From Brevibacterium spongiae (GTDB lineage Bacteria > Actinomycetota > Actinomycetes > Actinomycetales > Brevibacteriaceae), in NCBI RefSeq assembly GCF_026168515.1, contig NZ_CP093443.1, positions 3,410,001-3,474,000 on the forward strand: a stretch of DNA of 64,000 bases, given 5' to 3'. Positions 44,485 through 52,388 of the stretch are shown piece by piece. Made by a program: the position numbers and the translations under genes. Each line of letters begins with the position of its first letter. The stretch's first letter is position 1. The notes under the pieces were generated by a model. The model was not told the DNA's origin. It saw nothing but the letters and a program-made list of their open reading frames with translations, and made no database searches.

Positions 44485-44531
44485 ACACCAGATGGCCGGT
44501 ACCCCACTTTGGGGCACCGGCCATCTGGTGT
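44485..44531. terminator. Bidirectional hairpin terminator, pepN/NlpC
   Basis: 16-bp perfect stem (44485-44500 with 44516-44531) and an inner CCCC/GGGG pair. Between convergent genes. In the preceding 110 bp there are three weakly repeated GCTTTTCAGCACTGAGG-like segments. Confidence 0.9.
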
Positions 44532-44594
44532 GACTGCCGACTGTGAGTCAGCTTTCGGCGTCGGCTGGACTGTGTACCAGCGGTGATCGTGGGA

Positions 44595-45683
44595 TCAGAG
44601 GATTCGGCGGGCTCCTGAGAATTCGTTGCCCGAATCCCACTTCTTCCAATCGGTGACGTAGACGTCCTTCGATGCGTTCGGCGAGTGGATCATCTTGCCA
44701 TCGCCGATGTACATACCGACGTGGTGGACGGTGCCCGAAGGAGTCGAGAAGAAGAGCAGGTCGCCTGCTTTGAGGTTCGATGACGACACGGCTTTGCCGG
44801 CCTTCGCCTGTTCTCCCGAGTCGCGGGGCAGGTCGATGCCATGGGCTTTGTAGATCGAGTAGGTGAATCCGGAGCAGTCGTAACCGTAGGCGGAGACACC
44901 GGCCCACAGGTAGCGGAGTCCGTCGAACTGCTTCGCGGTCTTCACGAGGTCGTTGCCGCTGGGCTTCTCTGGTTTCCCATCGACGTCGTAGACATCGACA
45001 TCGTCGATGTCGACCCAGGCGGCTCCGCCTCCGGGGAGGGCAACGCGGACGTCATCGACGTCTTGAGCGATGAGCGGCAAGTCGACATTGAAGCTGATGT
45101 CAGCACCGGTGTCCTTGGTGAACTCGATGCCGGTGAGCTCACTCTTGGGTGTGGTCACGACGGCGCGGGGCTGCTCATCGCGGAGCTTTCCGAAGCGATC
45201 GTTCTCGACCAGCTGCTTCGTCGGCAGCCAGCCGGGGTAGCCCTTTTTGTTCTTCGGGGTCTTCTGGTCCGCGACGGCGACTTTGGCCCAGCTGCCCTTG
45301 GTCTCGAGGACGGTGACTTCCGAACCGTAAGTCGCCTGCGTTTCGGTCTTGCCGGTCAGTCCGCGCCGCACATCGGTGGATTTGAGGTTCTTGTTCCACT
45401 TATCGAGGTCGACGGGGTGGCTGAGGGCAGGCTTGTCCACTTTGCGTGGGGCCTTCGGGTCGGTCCACAGCGTCGCCACTGTGACATCGACGTATGCCGT
45501 TTCGCCCTTTTCGATTTTTCCGTCGGTGATCCGTTCGAGTTCTTGGCCGGGAACGACGCCCGCCGAGATGTCAGATGTCTTCTCGGCATCGGCCTTGGTG
45601 AGACTACTCGACATTGCGGGAGCACCGGCGCCGAAAACCAGTCCGACCCCAAGTGCTGCCGAAACAGCAATTTTGGTACGCAT
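44595..45683 (-). CDS. Secreted NlpC/P60 peptidoglycan hydrolase
   Basis: 362 aa. Signal peptide at the N-terminus (MRTKIAVSAALGVGLVFGAG, then APAMS), start ATG 45683 preceded by AAAGAGAA. Middle region (about residues 60-220) holds two SH3-like segments (TVLETKGSWAKVAV, GYPGWLPTKQL). The NlpC/P60 domain is C-terminal: Cys in YGYDCSGFTYS, His in VHHVGMYIGDG, and a polar HSPN. It cleaves the peptide stem of peptidoglycan, probably at D-Glu-meso-Dap. Function in cell separation likely. Convergent with pepN. Confidence 0.92.
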   Translation of the reverse strand: MRTKIAVSAALGVGLVFGAGAPAMSSSLTKADAEKTSDISAGVVPGQELERITDGKIEKGETAYVDVTVATLWTDPKAPRKVDKPALSHPVDLDKWNKNLKSTDVRRGLTGKTETQATYGSEVTVLETKGSWAKVAVADQKTPKNKKGYPGWLPTKQLVENDRFGKLRDEQPRAVVTTPKSELTGIEFTKDTGADISFNVDLPLIAQDVDDVRVALPGGGAAWVDIDDVDVYDVDGKPEKPSGNDLVKTAKQFDGLRYLWAGVSAYGYDCSGFTYSIYKAHGIDLPRDSGEQAKAGKAVSSSNLKAGDLLFFSTPSGTVHHVGMYIGDGKMIHSPNASKDVYVTDWKKWDSGNEFSGARRIL

Positions 45684-45918
45684 TATTTCTCTTTCGGTCT
45701 GCGGACGCAGGGCCCGCGTGGGGGAAGTCTCCGAAGTTGCGCAAGCGCACTCGGCGTACTGTTTTCGCTGCTGACGCGGTCTCCCTCGAGAGGGTGATCG
45801 CGCCGACTTCGAGTCACAGCACGGTGGCAATTCTACTGGCTGTCTGATGACTGCCAGCAATCATGACACTGTGACAGGATAACCCGATCAGCCCGCAGTT
45901 TGAAGTCCACTTGCTCGA

Positions 45919-45954
45919 ATCGATGCGGAGCCGAGACCTCGGCTCCGCATCGAT
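45919..45954. terminator. Hairpin terminator after the LLM oxidoreductase
   Basis: 16-bp perfect stem (45919-45934 with 45939-45954), loop GACC. Lies 150 bp downstream of the LLM gene. Confidence 0.85.
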
Positions 45955-45978
45955 CGACTGAGGTTCAACGACTCGGCC

Positions 45979-46100
45979 CACTGGTTTTTCGGGCGAGATG
46001 CACTGGTTTCAGGCGGGATACGCTGGCGGCAGGTAGGGCGCGCTGGCGTCAGACGGGGCACGCTGATTTCAGGTGGGGCGCGCTGGCATCAGGCTTCAAC
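45979..46100. repeat. 20-bp tandem array after the LLM gene
   Basis: Five units in strict 20-bp period from 46001 (consensus CGCTGGYKTCAGGYGGGGCG) and one degenerate unit before. The last unit runs to 46100 and covers the final codons of the LLM gene. Confidence 0.85.
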
Positions 46101-46103
46101 GCT

Positions 46104-47228
46104 TCAGGCGTCGACCACGGTGTTGAGCCGTTCCTTGGTGTTGAGCGCATCTGCGGGATCGAGAAGCTCATCGGCGAGGAGTTCGATCGTCTGGGTTCGA
46201 CCCGGGTCTTCGCGCAGGTCTTCACCGTCCATGGCTCCGGCGATCGGCTGGATCATGATTTCATCGACTTCGAATCGTTCGGCGAGTTCCTCGAGCTGGG
46301 CGGCTGCGGATTTCGGGTCGCCGATGATCCAGTTGCTCGCAAGCTCTTCGCCGACCATGCGCTCACCGTCGCTCATAACGGAGCGGACATCCTCGCCTGC
46401 CAAGTGCAGCTTCTCCATCGGCCCACCAGTGCGCATGCGTGACATCTGCAGCATGAACGGCTCTGAACGCAGCTGTGCTTCTTCTTCAGTGGGTGCCACG
46501 ACGACGTTGGCGGTGACGAAGGTCTGTGGTTCGTCTCCGTAGGCGCCGGGGGTGAAGTTGTCGCGGTAGATCTTCATTCCGGTGGTCGCACCGGAGGCGA
46601 AGTGGTTCGCGAAGACGTAGGGCATGCCCAGCTCGGCTGCCAGTCGGGCCGAGTATCCGGAGGATCCGAGCAGCCATGGCAGCGGCTGTGTGCCGGGAAC
46701 TGCGGCGGGAGTCGCTTTGAGCACATGTTCGCGTCCACCATGCAGCGGGACTCGCAGACCGTCGGGCTGCATCAGGCTGAGAGTGTCGATCACGTGCTGT
46801 GGGAACTGCTGCACCGGGTCGATCGTATTTCCTTCACGGTCGACCATCCGACCCTCACCGAGGTGGCCGCGCATTGCCGCTGAAGTGACGGGGTCGGTCC
46901 CGGGTGCACGACCGATTCCCAGGTCGATGCGATCCCCATAGACCGCAGAGAGCAGAGCGAAGAGTTCGGCTACGGCCAGAGGTGCATGGTTGGGCAACAT
47001 GACTCCGCCGGATCCGAGACGGATGCGTTCGGTTCCTTGACCGAGATACATGAGTTCCGGCCCCGGCATCGTCGACGCGATGGACGGCATGTTGTGGTGC
47101 TCTGCGACCCAATAGCGGACGAAACCGAGCTTGTCAGCAGTTTCGATGATCTGCTTTGATGCAGCGAACGAATCTGCGGTGGTCTGTCCCTTGCGGACAG
47201 AGATCAGGTCAAGGATGGAAAGCTTCAT
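46104..47228 (-). CDS. LLM-class flavin-dependent oxidoreductase
   Basis: 374-aa luciferase-like monooxygenase with a TIM barrel, FMN or F420 dependent. Landmarks: RYWVAEHHNMPSIAST, RIRLGSGGVMLPNHAPLAVAE, RIDLGIGRAPGTDP and a late IIGDPKSAAAQLEELAERF. This is the MsnO8/YhbW-like branch. No partner reductase adjacent, so substrate unknown. Terminator-like hairpin and a repeat array follow. Confidence 0.9.
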   Translation of the reverse strand: MKLSILDLISVRKGQTTADSFAASKQIIETADKLGFVRYWVAEHHNMPSIASTMPGPELMYLGQGTERIRLGSGGVMLPNHAPLAVAELFALLSAVYGDRIDLGIGRAPGTDPVTSAAMRGHLGEGRMVDREGNTIDPVQQFPQHVIDTLSLMQPDGLRVPLHGGREHVLKATPAAVPGTQPLPWLLGSSGYSARLAAELGMPYVFANHFASGATTGMKIYRDNFTPGAYGDEPQTFVTANVVVAPTEEEAQLRSEPFMLQMSRMRTGGPMEKLHLAGEDVRSVMSDGERMVGEELASNWIIGDPKSAAAQLEELAERFEVDEIMIQPIAGAMDGEDLREDPGRTQTIELLADELLDPADALNTKERLNTVVDA

Positions 47229-47355
47229 ACCGGGTCAACAGTGTTGCTGGCAGGTTCATTCCGCCAACGCGCCAACCACAGGCAGGACCATTCCGGGCAG
47301 AGGGAAGTTGTCGTCCGGCGTACATCTGTGCGACCGAACGACGTGCCGTCGGTGT

Positions 47356-49710
47356 TCAGTTGAAGAGCGTCTCTCCGATCTCGCGCGCGATGAAGCGTGC
47401 GTGGAGGATCGGCTTTCTCGCGGGGTCAAGAGACGCCGGCGGCACCCACGCCGGCCGACCGTCGAAGAGCATTTCGCAATACCAATCGGACTTGTCGATC
47501 AGGTGGTGATGGGCGCCGCATGCCAACGTGAGGTTGTTGACGTCCGTCTTGCCTTCGTCCGCCCAGGGGACGATGTGGTGGGCTTCGCACCATCCGGGAG
47601 GCGTGTCACATCCGGGGAAGGTGCATCCTTGATCGCGGCTGGCGAGGATCGCCAGTTGCTTCTCGGTCGCCAGCCTCCGTTCTGTTGCCAGCGCCATCGA
47701 CTTGGCTTTCTCACCCATAAGGTGGAAGAACACCGAACCGTTGAGGCCTTCGAGTGCGGCCGAGGTTATCGGGAACGGAGCTTCAACCCCGGTCACGGCT
47801 TTGCCGGTCATGGTAGCGAGGTCTTCTGCCTTGGCATTGACAACCAGAGCATAGGCTGCGCCGGCTTTGATCCGGTTCATCTCGATGCTTCCGACGAGGC
47901 TGGAGAAGCGTTCGTAGATGCGCTGGCGCACGCTCGGCTGCTGCTCGGCCATTGCGACGAGCGTGCCATCCTCCCGTACCCCGGCCCCTTTGGGAATCTC
48001 GCCGTTCCCGCCCATCTGCGGCTGTGTGAAGTCGAGCGAGGGGTCCAGGCAGTCGGAGCGATCGCCGCTCAGCACCTCGTTGAACGTGTCGACGATGGGC
48101 TGATCGCTGTCTGCTGGCTCGTCACTGGCGTCGGTTGTCTCGGGGTTGCTTTCGACTCCCTCTTCACCGGTGCCTGCTTCCGACTTGCCATCGGCCTTTA
48201 TCCTCGAGGTGAGCAGTCCATTGAGGACTCCACCGGTCTCCGCGTCGAGACGGCCTTTGAGCGTCCAGGTTCCGTCCTTGAGCTGGCGAAGGTTGACGTT
48301 GAAGTCCTCCCTGTCGGCTGCGTCCTGGGGCTCCTGCCCGTCGGGGTCGATCCAGCCGAGAATCTCCTCGAAGAGTGCGTGGATGTCACGCACTCGAACA
48401 CTCGGCGCCTTTTCCACGAGCAGACGCTCGGCCTTGAGCCGGTCTTCGCCGGAGACCCTGGGCGGCAGAGACTTCAGACACTTGATGATCGTCGTCGCCT
48501 GGTTGGACGACAGAGCCCCATCCCGCAGGGCCGCGGACAAGGTCGGGAATTCCGGCTCGATCGACTCCCCGCTCATGGCGGTGCGCTTGCCGAGGTGCTC
48601 GGCGAGCTGGGTTCTGCGGCTGGCTTCCTGTGCGGACACGTTGAGGCGGTGCTGGATCAGCATCCTCGTCGACTTGGCACCGTAGTCGCGCGGAGTCCCG
48701 ACGCGCTCGAACACTGAAAGCGTTACCACGAACAGGGATTCAGTCAGGCGGCCGAGCGTCTCGAGACCGTCGAGCATGACCACAGCATCGTCAGGACCCA
48801 TCGGGCGAGTAAAATCGCTGAGCTCGCCCAGCATGCGCTGCAGCTTTTCGACGCTGTCAGTGACCTCGGGAGCAATGTGCTTGAGGTCCGACCAGCGGTA
48901 CTCGTCGAGCAGCGGGTGCGTGTTCACCACCGCGCCGTTGTCGCCGGTGCCCGCAGTCTCAACCGCTGCGGTCGAGGCCCCGTCGGAAACCGCTGCAGCG
49001 CCTTCGGACTCGAGGCGTTCGGTCACGGCTCTGTACCGTTCTGCACGCTCTTCCTCCGCCGCAAGCTCAGCTTCGCGCCTCTTCTGCTGCTCTTCATCGA
49101 ACCGGGCGAATTTGGCGTCCAGCTCTGCGCCTTCGCGTGCGATCGCCTCGCGACGCAGCTCCGCCTCGAGTTCCTCGCGTGCCTCGCGTTCTTCTCGCGC
49201 GGCACGCTGTTCGGGGGTCTCTCCCTCTTCGCGCTTCTTCTTCATCCATGCGGCCTGACGCGCTTCGATCTCTTCTACGCATGCTTTGATCTCGGCCTCC
49301 GTCTGAGGCTCGGTCCGCCTGCGCGTCCACAGGCCTTCTCCTTTGCGGAAGTCGCTGCCCTGAAGCGTCGACCGGCTTCCTGCCGAGTCATTGTCAGCGG
49401 AGTCGGAAGCAACACCAGAGGTGGAGTCGGAAACAAAGCCAGAAGCGGGGTCGAGTTCGGAAGTGAGATCGAGCGTTTCCGACTCGTCGGCGATGCCGTC
49501 GAAACGGTCGGCGAGCGGGTGCCCGGTCAGGTCGAGGCCGGCCTGCTCGAGGAGCTCACGATAGGTCGGGCCAGTGTCGCCAATCGCTTCCGGGGATGCA
49601 GCTTCCGAACAAGCGGGTTCTAGGGAAACGGATTGAGCTGCTTCAGATGACGCCGAATGAGCGTCATCGTCGTTCTGTTCGTTATGCCTACGGTCGGGGA
49701 TGAGAGCCAT
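47356..49710 (-). CDS. DUF222 and HNH-endonuclease domain protein
   Basis: 784 aa. A long acidic and coiled-coil N-terminal part (residues about 145-235, Glu/Arg/Ala-rich) precedes DUF222 (about 255-500; LTESLFVVTLSVFERVGTPR, SAQEASRRTQLAEHLGKRT). The C-terminal HNH domain has zinc-like Cys (CTFPGC), EAHHIVPWADEG, and NNLTLACGAHHHLID; the metal His and Asn are intact. Such 13E12-type proteins are numerous in actinobacteria, probably mobile or DNA-cleaving, but their role is unproved. Upstream lies an unusually AT-rich gap. Confidence 0.9.
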   Translation of the reverse strand: MALIPDRRHNEQNDDDAHSASSEAAQSVSLEPACSEAASPEAIGDTGPTYRELLEQAGLDLTGHPLADRFDGIADESETLDLTSELDPASGFVSDSTSGVASDSADNDSAGSRSTLQGSDFRKGEGLWTRRRTEPQTEAEIKACVEEIEARQAAWMKKKREEGETPEQRAAREEREAREELEAELRREAIAREGAELDAKFARFDEEQQKRREAELAAEEERAERYRAVTERLESEGAAAVSDGASTAAVETAGTGDNGAVVNTHPLLDEYRWSDLKHIAPEVTDSVEKLQRMLGELSDFTRPMGPDDAVVMLDGLETLGRLTESLFVVTLSVFERVGTPRDYGAKSTRMLIQHRLNVSAQEASRRTQLAEHLGKRTAMSGESIEPEFPTLSAALRDGALSSNQATTIIKCLKSLPPRVSGEDRLKAERLLVEKAPSVRVRDIHALFEEILGWIDPDGQEPQDAADREDFNVNLRQLKDGTWTLKGRLDAETGGVLNGLLTSRIKADGKSEAGTGEEGVESNPETTDASDEPADSDQPIVDTFNEVLSGDRSDCLDPSLDFTQPQMGGNGEIPKGAGVREDGTLVAMAEQQPSVRQRIYERFSSLVGSIEMNRIKAGAAYALVVNAKAEDLATMTGKAVTGVEAPFPITSAALEGLNGSVFFHLMGEKAKSMALATERRLATEKQLAILASRDQGCTFPGCDTPPGWCEAHHIVPWADEGKTDVNNLTLACGAHHHLIDKSDWYCEMLFDGRPAWVPPASLDPARKPILHARFIAREIGETLFN

Positions 49711-50216
49711 GTTCTCTGTGTCCGTTCATCATCGTTGATGTCTTCGGCTAGTCTTATTCTAATTCATGATTCGAACAAATACCATACTTTCAATCTGTTT
49801 ATCTGAATTATTTTTCGTAATGTTCGAGTAGATACGATTTAGAGAGGTTGATTGAAGATAGTTCTCGGCGAGGCGAGATGGTTGCAAACCGCGACGCGGA
49901 TCGCAGATTCAGCCACTTCGGTGCAGGTGACGGCGCGTCCGTCGCTTGAGTGGAATCCACCCTACGTGGCGGCACTGACGTAGAGAATGTTAGAGACAGG
50001 TTCCCGGTGTGACCCAGGCTCTGACTGACCCACCCCGTGGTGTCTTTCCTGTGATCAGTCCACCGGGAGCTTTGTCACCCACCGAAGAGAACCAGCCGGT
50101 GGGGACATGACCTCATAGGAGCGTGACTCCGCGACCACGGAGTCTCGTCTACGTCCTGTCTGCCCGACCGACTGGCCCTCACCCCCACCAGTCCAATGGA
50201 AGAGGCAGACACCATC
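49711..50216. other. 506-bp gap: AT-rich stretch and IS110 left end region
   Basis: 49740-49870 is conspicuously AT-rich against the rest of the window and presumably holds the promoter of the HNH gene (TAGAAT read leftward near 49756). From about 49980 GC rises and the sequence folds into several hairpins before the IS110 gene. No ORF is credible here. Confidence 0.55.
50030..50195 (+). ncRNA. Candidate bridge RNA of the IS110 element
   Basis: IS110 elements carry a non-coding RNA, often in the left end, with loops pairing to target and donor DNA. This region has an imperfect stem (GTCACCCACCG at 50074-50084 with CGGTGGGGAC at 50097-50106) and a perfect one (GACTCCG 50125-50131 with CGGAGTC 50138-50144). 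Between and into them, 50108-50127 is nearly the same as 51411-51431 at the right end, as a donor-binding guide would be. Extent is guessed. Confidence 0.4.
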
Positions 50217-51413
50217 ATGACAGCACCACAACCGAATGTGTACGCCGGTATCGACACCCACCAGAACACGAACCACGTCGGCATCATCAACGAAGTCGGC
50301 AAGAAACTCGCCGACAAAGAATTCCCCACCACCAGCACCGGATACCAAGCACTGCTCGACTTCGTCCTCACCTTCGGCACCATCATCGCCATCGGTATCG
50401 AAGGCACCGCCTCCTACGGTGCCGGCATCACCGCCTACCTGCGCACACACAACATCACCGTCAAGGAAGTCATTCGTCCCAACAGACAAACCCGCCGGGG
50501 CGGGAAGTCTGACCCCATCGACGCCTACTCCGCAGCCAAGACCGTCGCCGCCGACGGCGATGACCTCCCAGTCCCCAAGCTCCTCGGCGGAGCCATCGAC
50601 GGCATCCGCATGCTCTTGAAGGCCCGGACGACCGCGATGAAGGCACGCACAGCCGCCACCACACAGATCATCCATTTCCTCACCACCGCACCAGCCGTCG
50701 TCCGGGAGCAATACGCCGGACTGACCGGTGATGACCTCCACGCCGCCCTCATCGCAACCCAACCAGTCATCGATGATCACCTCGGAATAGCCCTGCGCCG
50801 GCTGTCACTGCGTATCGAGTTCCTCACCGACGAGATCGACACCGCGTACGACCAACTCGATGCCCTCACGAAAGACGTCGCCCCCGCACTAGCAGCGGCG
50901 AAGGGCATCGGCCCGGTCTCCGCTGCCAGGTTGCTAGTGACCGCGGGCGAGAACCCGGAGCGCATTACGTCGAAGGCTGCGTTCGCGGCCCTGTGCGGGA
51001 CCAGTCCGTTGCAAGCCTCGTCGGGGAAAACGAATCGCCACAGGCTCAACCGGGGTGGTGACAGGCAGGCCAACAGTGCGCTGTACGACATCGTGAAGTC
51101 CAGGATGTCTAATGATCCGCGCACGAAGGAGTATGTGGCCCGTCGGATAGCAGAGGGCAAGACAAAGAAGGAAAGCATGCGGTGCCTGAAGCGATACGTC
51201 GCCAACGAGGTGTATTCCCTGATCACCGATCCACCTGCCGTGCCAACAATTGACGATCTGCGGCCGTTGCGGAAGTCGAGGAAGATAACGCTGAAGACAG
51301 TTGCCGAGTATTTCAGTACGTGGGAGACCACGATCTCACGGCTCGAACGCGGACTGACTCGCAATGACGAATTAGCTGATGAGTACCGAAAATATCTGCT
51401 CGAAACAGTTTGA
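50217..51413 (+). CDS. IS110-family transposase with C-terminal HTH-like tail
   Basis: 398-aa recombinase. The RuvC-like DEDD domain is seen as YAGIDTHQNTNHVGII (first Asp), IGIEGTASYGAGI (Glu), KSDPIDAYSAAK (Asp pair). The C-terminal Tnp_20-like domain has AKGIGPVSAARLLVTAG, AALCGTSPLQASSG, containing the catalytic Ser region. The last 54 residues (RPLRKSRKITLKTVAEYFST, WETTISRLERGL, DELADEYRKYLLE) resemble an XRE-type helix-turn-helix. ATG 50217 is chosen for GGAAGAGG ahead; ATG 50196 is also possible. Confidence 0.93.
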   Translation: MTAPQPNVYAGIDTHQNTNHVGIINEVGKKLADKEFPTTSTGYQALLDFVLTFGTIIAIGIEGTASYGAGITAYLRTHNITVKEVIRPNRQTRRGGKSDPIDAYSAAKTVAADGDDLPVPKLLGGAIDGIRMLLKARTTAMKARTAATTQIIHFLTTAPAVVREQYAGLTGDDLHAALIATQPVIDDHLGIALRRLSLRIEFLTDEIDTAYDQLDALTKDVAPALAAAKGIGPVSAARLLVTAGENPERITSKAAFAALCGTSPLQASSGKTNRHRLNRGGDRQANSALYDIVKSRMSNDPRTKEYVARRIAEGKTKKESMRCLKRYVANEVYSLITDPPAVPTIDDLRPLRKSRKITLKTVAEYFSTWETTISRLERGLTRNDELADEYRKYLLETV

Positions 51414-51546
51414 CATCTATAGGAGCATCACAGAGCCGTCGCCTGTCGCCGGCGCAGGGCCGCCCCCGGTCGTCTGACACAGAGCCGCTCGCGGTCGACT
51501 CATGAGAACACTAAGCGAGACGATCTCGCGCGAAGACCCTCCGTCG

Positions 51547-52260
51547 TCAGCTCTTCATATGGACGCGCTGCCCCTCCGGGCCGAAGAGACTGAGGTATTC
51601 GACGCCGTTCTCGTCCGCTCCCCCGAACCAGTGCGGAGTCCGGGTGTCGAACTCCGCGGCTTCGCCAGCACTGAGGGTCATGGTCCGGTCACCGAGGATG
51701 AGCGTGAGCCTCCCCCTGATCACGTAGACCCATTCGAATCCGGGATGAGTCTTCAGGGAACCGAGCTTCGGCGTCTGCTTCCCGTCGACGATGTGCTTGA
51801 AAGCCTGCACACCGATGGCTCCACGGCTGAGCGGCAGGATGGTCTGATCGTGGAACTTCCTCGGCGAGATGTGGATGCGCGGATCCCCGATCGGCGGAGT
51901 CCCCACCAGCTCATCGAGCGGCAGCCCGTAGACTCCGGCCAGCGGCAGCAGCAGTTCGAGGCTGGGCTTGCGCTTGCCCGACTCCAGCCGAGACAGAGTG
52001 CTCGTCGACATTCCGGACAGCTCTGCCACCTCGTCGAGGGTGCGCCCCTGCCCCTGCCGCAGACCGCGCAGTCGCGCACCGACTCCGGCCAATGACTGTT
52101 GGATGGCCCGCTGCGGATCCTCCGGCGCCGATCCTGCTGACGCGGCCGATCCCACCACCGCAGCCGAACCCGATGCCGATGCCGTTCCTGCTACGGGCGT
52201 CGATCCCACCGCCCGCATACCGGCCCGATTCTCCCAATGGTTGTGCTCAGTCATGCTCAT
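51547..52260 (-). CDS. XRE-family regulator with cupin domain
   Basis: 237 aa. About 50 Ala/Ser-rich residues precede the HTH (LRGLRQGQGRTLDEVAELSGMSTSTLSRLESGKRKPSLELL). The C-terminal cupin contains THPGFEWVYVIRGRLTLILGDR and LSAGEAAEFDTRTPHWFGG. Divergent from the thioredoxin-reductase-like gene; inverted repeats between them (52267-52301) are the probable binding site. Homologues of this pair arrangement are common regulators of an adjacent oxidoreductase. Confidence 0.9.
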   Translation of the reverse strand: MSMTEHNHWENRAGMRAVGSTPVAGTASASGSAAVVGSAASAGSAPEDPQRAIQQSLAGVGARLRGLRQGQGRTLDEVAELSGMSTSTLSRLESGKRKPSLELLLPLAGVYGLPLDELVGTPPIGDPRIHISPRKFHDQTILPLSRGAIGVQAFKHIVDGKQTPKLGSLKTHPGFEWVYVIRGRLTLILGDRTMTLSAGEAAEFDTRTPHWFGGADENGVEYLSLFGPEGQRVHMKS

Positions 52261-52266
52261 AGCATC

Positions 52267-52301
52267 GCAGAATTTGCCGATTCTGCAAACCAGTTTGCAG
52301 A
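52267..52301. promoter_or_regulatory. Double dyad operator, XRE-cupin/oxidoreductase
   Basis: TCTGCAAAC-CA-GTTTGCAGA (52282-52301), a perfect 9-bp dyad, overlaps a second dyad GCAGAA-N8-TTCTGC (52267-52286). Both are within 22 and 88 bp of the divergent starts. Confidence 0.65.
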
Positions 52302-52388
52302 GTTGCGTCTGGGTGTCACATGCTCATAGACACCACGAATCCGATCGAAGCGCCTTGTGCGATTCGATCACCCACTCCAAGGAGCATC

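Larger units (their letters stand above)
45684..46103. other. 420-bp gap: NlpC promoter, terminator and repeat array
   Basis: Read leftward, TTGCTG (45855-45860) and TAGAAT (45830-45835) are a plausible promoter with a 19-base spacing, giving a leader of about 140 nt. Rightward lie a hairpin (45919-45954) and a 20-bp repeat array up to the LLM gene end. Confidence 0.5.
49985..51435 (+). mobile_element. IS110-family insertion sequence (ends approximate)
   Basis: The transposase gene, a long structured non-coding 5' region and a 3' end with no inverted repeats define an IS110-type element. Ends cannot be fixed by eye because this family makes no terminal repeats and duplicates only a dinucleotide core. 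The right end probably lies soon after 51431, where a 21-base segment resembles a segment of the 5' region. Confidence 0.65.

Noticed and set aside
45684..45830. c-di-AMP (ydaO) riboswitch before the NlpC gene
   Set aside because: This class often precedes cell-wall hydrolases in actinobacteria, but the conserved GCCGAAUC and GGGGGACC-type segments are not seen.
49760..49830. SOS (LexA) box in the AT-rich gap
   Set aside because: TTCGAAC and GTTCGA half-sites exist but are over 40 bases apart, not a TCGAAC-N4-GTTCGA box.
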